From: Microbulbifer sp. SAOS-129_SWC
GTDB lineage: Bacteria > Pseudomonadota > Gammaproteobacteria > Pseudomonadales > Cellvibrionaceae
Reading direction: 5' to 3'
Length of the DNA: 64,000 bases
NCBI RefSeq assembly: GCF_039696035.1
Contig: NZ_CP155567.1
Coordinates: 2,351,001-2,415,000 of the forward strand
Shown here piece by piece: positions 10,503 to 17,973 of this stretch (within the stretch, counting starts at the first letter, position 1; each line of letters begins with the position of its first letter). The notes below the pieces were generated by a model, which saw only the letters and a program-made list of their open reading frames with translations, searched no databases and was not told where the DNA came from. A program made the translations under genes and the position numbers.

Positions 10503-10771
10503 CGTGTTGATACAGAAACCCTAGGCGGTGGATTTTGGCGGTTCAAGACATTCGATATAACTTTTTCTAGTAGCGGCAGCCCCATTCATCACATCGGGCC
10601 ATTGCGGCATAGGCCCGCTCCATAAGCAGTTGCGCGGCCAGCCATCAGTCACCGCGCTGTGGTCGCCTTTGATCGATGTAGCGACACAGTGCTCCGGCCA
10701 CCACATGGATCTTGAGACAATGCTCGTGGGTATCGGGGAAACAGGGTCGATCAATATTTCGACACGAATAT
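10503..10771. other. Lower-GC intergenic stretch
   Basis: About 270 bases between the Spy-like gene and the REP-type transposase. It holds a 77-codon open frame (10521-10754, minus) with no recognisable domain and stop-interrupted neighbouring frames; possibly gene debris at the edge of the accessory island. Confidence 0.3.
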
Positions 10772-11470
10772 CTATATTTCAGATTCGCTTATTTTGGGCC
10801 GCCCCAGCAGAACCTCTGTAACACGCCGCTCAAATCGGGATTCCAGCGCTCTCTTAAACTTCTCACTCCCCAGCGCCAAACCTTTATTCACCGACTTGCG
10901 GATTTCATCGATCATTCTCCCGTCGAGATGACTCCGAAAGAGTGACCTGTAGCGTTCACATCGCTGCTTTGGGTAGCGGCCTAGCGCCAGGTATTCCGAA
11001 TGCGGCGTCGCCAGTGTGGATTTTCGACCAAGGCCGTTACAGGAATAGCTGGACCAATAATAATCCGCCGGCTCTTTCACCATATTCGCTCTGACCGGGT
11101 TGAGCTCTATATACCGATAGCATTGCAGCAGATAAGCTTCTGACTGAACCAGGCAGGATTTGTACCGCCCCTCCCACAGGGTTCCAGAGCGTCCATACTC
11201 GCGATTGAAATATCGCACATAGATTCGCCCGATCGCCTGCATCATTTTGCTGACCCCATCTTCAGACTGCGGCGTAACGAGCAGATGGACGTGATTGGTC
11301 ATAAACACCCAGGCATGCACCTGAACATCAAATTCACAGGAGTACTCTTTCAACCAACCTGCATAAGCGATCAGATCCTGCTCTGAACAAAAGCAGGCCT
11401 GGCGGTTGTTGCCCCGCTGAATAACGTGCTGAGGAATACCAATGGGATTTAGGCGAGGCAATCTGGCCAT
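10772..11470 (-). CDS. REP-associated tyrosine transposase (RAYT, Y1 HUH family)
   Basis: A 232-residue HUH single-strand nuclease of the TnpA_REP class. It starts MARLPRLNPIGIPQHVIQRGNN, has the HxH metal motif in TNHVHLLVTP (about residues 59-68) and the tyrosine region YVRYFNREYGRSGTLWEGRY (about residues 84-103), the latter typical of RAYTs. RAYTs are domesticated IS200/IS605 relatives that cut and spread REP palindromes; they usually do not transpose themselves. No clear REP pair was found by eye next to it. It lies 163 bases from an IS110-family gene and has lower GC than the housekeeping genes. Confidence 0.9.
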   Translation of the reverse strand: MARLPRLNPIGIPQHVIQRGNNRQACFCSEQDLIAYAGWLKEYSCEFDVQVHAWVFMTNHVHLLVTPQSEDGVSKMMQAIGRIYVRYFNREYGRSGTLWEGRYKSCLVQSEAYLLQCYRYIELNPVRANMVKEPADYYWSSYSCNGLGRKSTLATPHSEYLALGRYPKQRCERYRSLFRSHLDGRMIDEIRKSVNKGLALGSEKFKRALESRFERRVTEVLLGRPKISESEI

Positions 11471-11633
11471 CGTAGACTCCTTTCTAGCGATGGGCAGAGT
11501 GTAGCCGGGGGAGAACCTAGGATGTTCTATTTGGCGTCAAAATGTTGATCTGATAATCATCTAGCCGGCTCCCACCATAAGTGCCAACATCGAGTTTCCA
11601 CACTTGATCTGCCACTCACAGGGGAGCCGAACG

Positions 11634-12650
11634 ATGAAACTATATTGCGGAATCGATTTACACTCCAACAATTCTGTAGTTGTAGTTATTGATGAACGGG
11701 ATAAACTCATTTTGAGCAAAAAATGCCCTAATGATATCTCAGCGATTCTTGGTCAATTAGCACCCTTCTCGGAGGATATTCAGACAGTTGTTGTCGAATC
11801 GACTTACAACTGGTATTGGCTTGTAGATGGCTTAGAAGATGATGGATACCAAGTGCAGCTGGCCAATACCGCGGCAATTCAACAATACAGCGGGATCAAG
11901 CACACAGACGATAAATCCGATGCGCGTTTTCTGGCAAACCTTCTAAGGCTAGATATATTGCCCACTGGCCATATCATGCCTAGGGAACAGCGGAATATCA
12001 GAGACTTACTTAGAAAACGTACTCTGCTAGTCAAGCAGCGCACTATGCTTAACCTAAACCTTCAAGGAATGATCGCTCGTCATACAGGCATGCGATTGAG
12101 TGCCAATCAGCTGAAAAGACTTGACCAGAAAGCCATTGATGAACTGATGGCCGAGCAGGTCGTCAGAGACTCGGCCATGATCAATTTGATGCAAATCGAA
12201 GCGATAAATAAGTCAGTTAAACTACTCGAACAGCGAGTTTCCGGATACTGCGTCAACACCACGGAAAACAAATTACTGCAAAGCATACCAGGTGTCGGTC
12301 AGATACTGTCCCAAATGATCGCGCTGGAATCCGGCAGTATGGACCGTTTCCCTGACGTAAGAAATTACTCCTCGTATGTTCGTTGCGTGCCCAGCAAGAA
12401 GATCAGCAATGGAAAGAGCAAAGGCACTGGCAACAAGAGGAATGGCAACCCTTGGCTTGCCTGGGCCTTTATGGAGGCGGCCCACCTAAGCGCGATCTGG
12501 AGCCCAGAGATTAAAAAATATTACCAACGCAAGACATCCAAGACTCATATATTGGTTGCCAAGAAGTCGGTAGCCAACAAGCTAGCGAGAGCGGTATATC
12601 ACATGCTGAAACAGAATACGGTTTTCGATGTGAAACGCGCTTTCGCATGA
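11634..12650 (+). CDS. IS110-family transposase (DEDD type)
   Basis: A 338-residue transposase with the N-terminal RuvC-like DEDD domain (GIDLHSNNSVVVVIDE at residues 6-21; VVESTYNWYW; DDKSDARFLANLLR) and the C-terminal Transposase_20 helix-hairpin-helix region (LLQSIPGVGQILSQMIALESG), ending in a basic KRNGNPWLAWAFMEAAH segment. The frame opens at 11604, but ATG at 11634 with GGGGAG upstream is the family start. GC is visibly lower than the surroundings. IS110-family enzymes recombine donor and target guided by a bridge RNA from the element's non-coding end. The length matches an intact, potentially active copy. Element ends could not be fixed. Confidence 0.93.
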   Translation: MKLYCGIDLHSNNSVVVVIDERDKLILSKKCPNDISAILGQLAPFSEDIQTVVVESTYNWYWLVDGLEDDGYQVQLANTAAIQQYSGIKHTDDKSDARFLANLLRLDILPTGHIMPREQRNIRDLLRKRTLLVKQRTMLNLNLQGMIARHTGMRLSANQLKRLDQKAIDELMAEQVVRDSAMINLMQIEAINKSVKLLEQRVSGYCVNTTENKLLQSIPGVGQILSQMIALESGSMDRFPDVRNYSSYVRCVPSKKISNGKSKGTGNKRNGNPWLAWAFMEAAHLSAIWSPEIKKYYQRKTSKTHILVAKKSVANKLARAVYHMLKQNTVFDVKRAFA

Positions 12651-12655
12651 TTTGC

Positions 12656-12721
12656 GCCCCTGTCGCAGATCAAAATGGGGTAGGACAAAGAGCCAGCTAC
12701 TCTGAATATCGCGACAGGGGC
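12656..12721. repeat. 11-bp inverted repeat just downstream of the IS110-family transposase
   Basis: GCCCCTGTCGC at 12656-12666 and its exact complement GCGACAGGGGC at 12711-12721, 44 bases apart, starting six bases after the transposase stop. A related ACAGGGG run lies just before the start codon (about 11618-11625). This could be a subterminal repeat or the first stem of the element's RNA. Confidence 0.6.
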
Positions 12722-12900
12722 CTCTAACAGCAATTGCTGTCAAGAAGTGCCCTGGTGCCGAGCCATGCAAGGGGTGGCCCTTGAGGCCAAGACTCTGTAA
12801 TCAAATAAGGACGGCAGCGGGAACTGATGATTTTCTGGTGCACAGAGTGCAACGGGCGAGGAACTACACCTGAGTGTGCAGTCCCTCTATAGGCCTAGAT
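12722..12900 (+). ncRNA. Candidate bridge-RNA region of the IS110-family element
   Basis: The transposase is followed by non-coding sequence rich in possible stems: TGGCC/GGCCA at 12775-12789, ACTCTGT (12792-12798) pairing with ACAGAGT (12842-12848), and ACAC/GTGT near 12867-12879. In the IS1111 branch of this family the guide RNA lies 3' of the transposase, which fits this layout. Exact ends and loop assignments are not derivable by eye. Confidence 0.35.
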
Positions 12901-12990
12901 CCAGATGGGTGACTGAAGCACTTCCATTGAAGAAGCTTCTAAAATAGAAATTTCAGGCGCACGGACGGACACGATTGTCAGGTGATGGGC

Positions 12991-13015
12991 GATAGCCTAG
13001 AGCAGCCATCGTCCA
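12991..13015. repeat. Direct repeat flanking the RHS remnant, left copy
   Basis: A 25-base sequence beginning GATAGCCTAGA that matches 13657-13681 at 21 of 25 positions in the same orientation; the pair brackets the decayed RHS piece. Confidence 0.5.
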
Positions 13016-13049
13016 GTTGACGGGGACCGGCTAATGGGTGACCCCAATT

Positions 13050-13655
13050 ATTAAGCTCTCGTCGACCTTGGCGATATTGTTTCTGCGATGTTTGAGATTG
13101 CCGTAGCTGTCGTACTGGTCGTAGACCAGGTCGGACACATCGCAGTTGCCGGCCACGCCGCTGGTACAGCGCGCTTCGAGCAGGCCGGCGGCGCTGAACT
13201 GGCTGATTTCCACCATCAGGTCGCTGGCGAGGTGCTGCTGGGTAATGCTGTCGCTGGCGTTGCGGCTGTCGACGCTGCGCAGCTTGATACCCGCAACGAA
13301 ATCCCAGTCTTCTGCCACACGGCCGGTGTCGTCGTAGAGGGTTTCTACGATGGTGCCGTCCGGGTACTGCACGCCCTTGACGCGGCCGTAGTTGCCGTCG
13401 ATCTGGGTGGTGCGGGCGGTCTCGCGCTGCAGGCTGTCGTAGCTGTAAATCCGCTCGAAGTCCGGATCGCCAGAGGCCCCGGTGTGCTCGCGGTTCAGAG
13501 TACCGTAACCACCGTCGTCGAACTGGATGTGCTGCGCCGGGTCGCTGCCGGGGTATTTGTCCGTGAGGCGGCCGAGGGCGTCGTAGTTGAAAGTGGTCAC
13601 CTGGCCCTTGGCGTCCCGGTATCGGTGCTGAGACCGCTGTAGTGAGGGTCGATCT
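13050..13655 (-). pseudogene. Decayed RHS-repeat remnant
   Basis: A roughly 600-base piece closely matching part of the two larger RHS genes upstream in the locus (DAKGQVTTFNYDALGRLTDK through NNIAKVDES). It lacks an N-terminus, the hyperconserved core and any toxin tip, ending in unrelated LIIGVTH. Compared with the full copies it has lost 33 bases between two GTTGCCGTC repeats, removing 11 residues. Its 5' edge joins pieces that are about 140 bases apart in the full copy, near a shared CCGCTGTAG. It is a non-functional relic of a third RHS copy. Confidence 0.85.
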
Positions 13656-13656
13656 T

Positions 13657-13681
13657 GATAGCCTAGAATAGCCCTCGCCCA
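13657..13681. repeat. Direct repeat flanking the RHS remnant, right copy
   Basis: A 25-base sequence beginning GATAGCCTAGA, 21 of 25 identical to 12991-13015; see that entry. Confidence 0.5.
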
Positions 13682-13729
13682 CTTTAACAAAAAATTTGAA
13701 GAAGGATTTTACGTCAAACTTCAACACAT

Positions 13730-14221
13730 TTATTGCACTTTTTTAAAGTAACATTCTGCATCCTTACGCCCCCTCTCTTCAGGCCAAGGTTCATTATTTA
13801 TCTTAATAATTCTAAAATCACCTCCACTATCTTTAGTCTTTGAAAACCAGATTTCGCCCTGCCCCACCATCACACCCGTAGGCCGCAATTTTAGGCCTCC
13901 AACATCTTGACAAGCAACTGCAGCCATTACCCATTTATTAAATATTCTTTCATATTTAGCAACAAGCTCTTTCTTGCCACTGATAACTGTTGGAACACCA
14001 TCCACATAAACTCCAAGAGGGTAATTAATGTGCAGAGATATCCAGTCGACATCAGATGATGCTAGCCTCGCTCTTAACTCTTGAAAAAAACGAACCTCTT
14101 CAGATGCTACTTCAGAAGTGTTCGTACTTTTCATAGAAGAAACTCCGCTCTCATCTCCAGCCTGACACCCTACTGAAAAAAGCATCGGAAATAAAAAGAT
14201 GATCAAAGCTAAAGTGCGCAT
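13730..14221 (-). CDS. Lipoprotein, candidate immunity protein to the lysozyme-tipped RHS
   Basis: A 163-residue protein with a lipoprotein signal (MRTLALIIFLFPMLFSVGC; cysteine at residue 19), so it should be anchored facing the periplasm. The mature part (SGKKELVAKYERIFNKWVMAAVACQD...GVMVGQGEIWF) resembles the small NTF2-like or cystatin-like folds often found as immunity proteins; that resemblance is an impression, not a search result. It starts 12 bases after the stop of the RHS gene whose tip is a lysozyme, the standard toxin-immunity order. It is AT-rich relative to the RHS core, as expected for a swapped cassette. Periplasmic display matches the cell-wall target. Confidence 0.65.
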   Translation of the reverse strand: MRTLALIIFLFPMLFSVGCQAGDESGVSSMKSTNTSEVASEEVRFFQELRARLASSDVDWISLHINYPLGVYVDGVPTVISGKKELVAKYERIFNKWVMAAVACQDVGGLKLRPTGVMVGQGEIWFSKTKDSGGDFRIIKINNEPWPEERGRKDAECYFKKVQ

Positions 14222-14233
14222 TAGAAGTCTTCT

Positions 14234-17200
14234 CTATTTGTGATTAACATAATTTCCACTTTTGAATATTTCCATTTCAGCCAATCTCCGCTTTGTCAAT
14301 CCTGGAAGCGGTGTCAATTTTTTCGTTATTTTATCTCTAATTTTGTCAATATCACGAAACTCCGAAATTCCAGCAGAATAGTTTCCTTTATCAAGCTGTT
14401 TTCTTGCATTATATCGAGCGAACTTCGTTGGTCCGATATTAAACACCAAGCTTACAGTTGCATCAAACTGCTGCTGAGAAAGCGGAGCGCGAACTAAAGA
14501 AAGCACTGCAGCTTCTGTCGCAGACAAATCTTTTTTGAAAAGCGCCAGAGCCTCTTTCTTAGATATGCCTTTATTGTAAATTCCACTCGTAATTTCTGAA
14601 CGTGTTAACGCGTGCCCATATCCGATAGTTAATATACCCGCAGCATCAGGATAAATGAACTGCTCATATGATTCATAACTTCTGATAAAGTCTTCCCCCT
14701 TCTGACTCGTAGTTGTAGCTGCAGAAGAGGGCTGTTGTGATGAACTTATGCTACCTGAAGGGTTTGAACACTCATAAAGTGTTCCACATCCCGCAAAATG
14801 CGCTTGATTTGCAGTATCCACGGCACTCTGGCCATTGCTTCCACTCCCAGGGTTTTCTCTAGTCCCATTGCCCTTTGGCGAAATTACCGCAACTGCCCCA
14901 ACCTTACCACCTCCGTTACCATTGCCCTTCAAATAGATTACAGTAGTACCGTCAAGCAGCTTAACCTTCACCCCACCACATCGAGTGGAATTACAAGCAT
15001 CAATCGCGCTCTTGACCTGTTGCCCCGTGTTATCCGAGACACTGATATTCGTGCTCGGTAAATTGACCACATACCCCGTCGGATCCGTATACCGCAACGG
15101 ATTATTCATCACGTAACTGTACGGATTATACGCCTGACTATTCTCCGGCATCGAGATAAACGGATCCACACTCAGGAACCTGCCCAGATTGTAGTCATAG
15201 GCCCTACCGTTCATATGGATCAACTCCACCCCATCCAGGTGCTCGTGGTTGGTAAAGCCCCGTTTGGTGGTGGTTCTCTGCAGTAGGCCGCCGTTACTGT
15301 CGTCCTCATTCAGGTCCCGCGCCTTGCCGAACGGGTCGAAGCCCCGGCGCTCCTGCACCGTGCCGGCGATATTGCTGACGCTTTCGATGGAGCCGAGGCG
15401 GTCCTTGTGCAGGAACTGCCATTCGCTGGACTGGGTGGTGCCGTTGAGGGTTTCGGTGCGGTACTGGGCGAAGTCGGCGACGGTGGTGCGCTCGGTGACG
15501 GTGAGGTTGGCGCCGTCCTGGGTCTTTTCGTATTCGTAGGCGCCCAGGTAGTAGCGCGTGGTGGTGGCGCTGCCGTCGGTGGCGACCTGCTTGTAGCGGC
15601 TGTCGTCCGAGCCGTAGTAGAAGGCGGCACTGTTGCCGTTGCTGTGGCTGATGGTGCCGGGTTTGTTGTTGACGCCGTAGCTGATGGTTCTGAGTCCATC
15701 GGCGGTGAGGTTGCCGTTCAGGTCGTAGTGATAGCTGCGGGTGCTCTGGTCTTCCAGGGTGACCTGGGTGACGGCGTTGGGGCCAGCGTTGTCGGTACTT
15801 CTGCCACTGTCCCCGTACTGGTAGGCGTTGGGGCTGTCGGCGGAGAAGTCGGTTTTGTACAGCAGGTTACCGACGGCGTCGTAGCCGTAGTCGACGGTGG
15901 CGTGCAGCGTGCCGGGGATATGGGTATCCCAGCTGCGGCTGGACTGGATGAGGCGGTGCAGGTTGTCGTAGGTAAAGCTCTCGTCGACCTTGGCGATATT
16001 GTTCCTGCGATGTTTGAGATTGCCGTAGCTGTCGTACTGGTCGTAGACCAGGTCGGACACATCGCAGTTGCCGGCCACGCCGATGGTGCAGCGCGCTTGG
16101 AGCAGGCCGGCGGCGCTGAACTGGCTGGTTTCCACCATCAGGTCGCTGGCGAGGTGCTGCTGGGTAATGCTGTCGCTGGCGTTGCGGCTGTCGACGCTAC
16201 GCAGCTTGATGCCGGCGACGAAGTCCCAGTCTTCGGCAACGCGGCCGGTGTCGTCGTAGCGGGTTTCTACGAGGGTGCCGTCCGGGTACTGCACGCCCTT
16301 GACGCGGCCGTAGTTGCCGTCCCAGGCGGTCTTCTGTACGAAGACGTTGCCGTCGATCTGGGTGGTGCGGGCGGTCTCGCGCTGCAGGCTGTCGTAGCTG
16401 TAGATCCGTTCGAAGTCCGGGTCGCCAGAGGCGCCGGTGTATTCGCGGTCCAGAGTACCGTAACCACTGTCGTCGAACTGGAAGTGCTTCGCCGGGTCGC
16501 TGCCGGGGTATTTATCCGTGAGGCGGCCAAGGGCATCGTAGTTGAAGGTGGTCACCTGCCCTTTGGCGTCCTGCTGCCAGCGCAGTTCACCGAGGGCGTT
16601 GTAGGCGAACTGCCAGTTACCCATATTCGGGTCGCTGAGGGCGACCTTGTGGCCGAGGCCATTGTAGCTGGCGGTGATGGCATTGCCGGCGACATCCTGG
16701 ATCATGGCCACATTGCCCAGAGCGTCGTAGCGGAAGCGGGTGTACTGGCCCTTGGCGTCCTGGTGATACAGGGGCTGGCCGAGTACCGTGCTGCGGCTGG
16801 CCATCATCAGCACCGGGCCGAGGCCGTCCGGGGTGACTGTGATATCAGTGCTGAGGCCGCTGTAGTCGTAGTTCACCTGGTAGCTGATCGGCAGGCGGCT
16901 GACCGACTTGTGGCCGGGGCGGTTGAGGGCGTCGAACTGGGAATAGTCAACGGTGCCGTAACTGCTGGCGGCGGCGCCGCTGTAGTGCGGGTCGACCGCC
17001 TGGGTGACGCGACCGCGCTTGTCGTAGGTCTGCCACTGCACGATGGTGCCGTTGGTGCCCTCGGCTTCCCGGTAGACTTCACGACCCAGGGCGTCGTAGT
17101 AGGTCAGCACCATCGGCGCGCCGGCCTGCGCGGCGATCTCGAAGTAGACCGCGTGGCGATTGTTCGCGGCGGACGGGCAGCAGCTGTCGCACCACTGGCG

Positions 17201-17440
17201 CGACAGCTGTTGCGCCGGTACACCGGGGGCATCGGTTTCGGTCAGGTGGCCGAAGTGGTCGTACTGGTTGGTTGTGGTGTGGCCGTTGGCGTCTTTCTGG
17301 GTCAGCGGCTGGCCGGTGCGCGCGTCGTAGGTGGCATCGTTGGCGGCAACCCCCGCGCCCCAGGCGCTGCTGTAGGTCTTGGCCACGAAATAGCCGTTGT
17401 CGCTGCCGGTGGAATACGCCATCTGCGTCCAGCGGCTCAA
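14234..17440 (-). CDS. Orphan RHS C-terminal piece with GH24 lysozyme toxin tip
   Basis: A frame of 1,068 codons that begins abruptly inside RHS sequence (RWTQMAYSTGSD) with only a TTG start and a stop just upstream. It lacks the signal peptide, FN3, SpvB and FG-GAP parts of the main gene. Residues about 1-790 are RHS repeats and core ending DPTGYV, nearly the same as the main copy at the DNA level. A shared CNS-RCGG linker follows. Residues about 915-1068 form a phage-type GH24 lysozyme with the E-x8-D-x5-T triad (SYESYEQFIYPDAAGILTIGYGH). Such displaced tips in Rhs loci act as silent cassettes that can recombine into the main gene. Independent expression is doubtful. Confidence 0.85.
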   Translation of the reverse strand: MSRWTQMAYSTGSDNGYFVAKTYSSAWGAGVAANDATYDARTGQPLTQKDANGHTTTNQYDHFGHLTETDAPGVPAQQLSRQWCDSCCPSAANNRHAVYFEIAAQAGAPMVLTYYDALGREVYREAEGTNGTIVQWQTYDKRGRVTQAVDPHYSGAAASSYGTVDYSQFDALNRPGHKSVSRLPISYQVNYDYSGLSTDITVTPDGLGPVLMMASRSTVLGQPLYHQDAKGQYTRFRYDALGNVAMIQDVAGNAITASYNGLGHKVALSDPNMGNWQFAYNALGELRWQQDAKGQVTTFNYDALGRLTDKYPGSDPAKHFQFDDSGYGTLDREYTGASGDPDFERIYSYDSLQRETARTTQIDGNVFVQKTAWDGNYGRVKGVQYPDGTLVETRYDDTGRVAEDWDFVAGIKLRSVDSRNASDSITQQHLASDLMVETSQFSAAGLLQARCTIGVAGNCDVSDLVYDQYDSYGNLKHRRNNIAKVDESFTYDNLHRLIQSSRSWDTHIPGTLHATVDYGYDAVGNLLYKTDFSADSPNAYQYGDSGRSTDNAGPNAVTQVTLEDQSTRSYHYDLNGNLTADGLRTISYGVNNKPGTISHSNGNSAAFYYGSDDSRYKQVATDGSATTTRYYLGAYEYEKTQDGANLTVTERTTVADFAQYRTETLNGTTQSSEWQFLHKDRLGSIESVSNIAGTVQERRGFDPFGKARDLNEDDSNGGLLQRTTTKRGFTNHEHLDGVELIHMNGRAYDYNLGRFLSVDPFISMPENSQAYNPYSYVMNNPLRYTDPTGYVVNLPSTNISVSDNTGQQVKSAIDACNSTRCGGVKVKLLDGTTVIYLKGNGNGGGKVGAVAVISPKGNGTRENPGSGSNGQSAVDTANQAHFAGCGTLYECSNPSGSISSSQQPSSAATTTSQKGEDFIRSYESYEQFIYPDAAGILTIGYGHALTRSEITSGIYNKGISKKEALALFKKDLSATEAAVLSLVRAPLSQQQFDATVSLVFNIGPTKFARYNARKQLDKGNYSAGISEFRDIDKIRDKITKKLTPLPGLTKRRLAEMEIFKSGNYVNHK

Positions 17441-17565
17441 CCATCGGTCCCCACACGGAAAAAGCTATTTTGTTAAAAAGCATACGCAGGCGCTGCTGGA
17501 ACGCTCTGTTAGTTCCTTTTCAATCGAGCCCAATCCTATCGATACGCCACCGAGGCACGCAACAA
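17441..17565. other. AT-rich spacer between orphan RHS and upstream immunity gene
   Basis: About 125 bases of low GC separate the first immunity gene from the orphan RHS piece; homology to the main RHS gene stops at about 17432. No promoter or terminator recognised. Confidence 0.4.
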
Positions 17566-17973
17566 CTAGTCGCAATTCAACATTTTTTTAAAAATCTCCA
17601 AGCGCGTGCTAAGCACACCCCGCCTAATCCCCGCAGCCACCGATGCCTTACCCCCCTCTTCTTCAAGATCTGCTAGCGTCAGCTTCATCCCTGTATCATC
17701 GACAATGTCATCCTGAAAATACCTATTCCCTATTGCTTCGAGCCCTTCATTCAATAATTTATTAGCATCGGAGTATCTCTTTTCGATGATTGCCTTATCA
17801 GCCTCGGAAAGCTGATCACTAGCCTTGTTATAAATCTCGACATCTCCAGAACACTCCCTCACCTCACCTCCTTGGCTGGGTCTTGATGCGTCAGCATTGG
17901 CGCAAGAAGAAAGTCCAATCGCTCCACAGAAAACATAAAAAACAACACTATTCAACTTTTTTAAAAAGCCCAT
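17566..17973 (-). CDS. Lipoprotein, candidate immunity protein to the JAMM-tipped RHS
   Basis: A 135-residue protein with a lipoprotein signal (MGFLKKLNSVVFYVFCGAIG, then LSSC as lipobox) and a mostly helical, acidic mature part (LSEADKAIIEKRYSDANKLLNEGLEAIGNRYF). ATG at 17973 with GAGGG five bases upstream is preferred over ATG at 17985. It overlaps the 3' end of the main RHS gene by 26 bases, so translation is probably coupled, the normal placement for the immunity gene. No family recognised. Lipidation implies that it works in the periplasm, which suggests that the toxin acts there. Confidence 0.6.
   Translation of the reverse strand: MGFLKKLNSVVFYVFCGAIGLSSCANADASRPSQGGEVRECSGDVEIYNKASDQLSEADKAIIEKRYSDANKLLNEGLEAIGNRYFQDDIVDDTGMKLTLADLEEEGGKASVAAGIRRGVLSTRLEIFKKMLNCD

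Noticed and set aside
10521..10754. 77-codon minus-strand frame
   Set aside because: No ribosome site, no recognisable domain; possibly debris.
12978..13727. 249-codon minus-strand frame over the RHS remnant
   Set aside because: Arginine/proline-rich alternative frame of the RHS sequence, not a gene.
15407..17476. 689-codon plus-strand open frame, valine/alanine-rich
   Set aside because: Antisense shadow of the RHS repeats; low-complexity composition and no domain.
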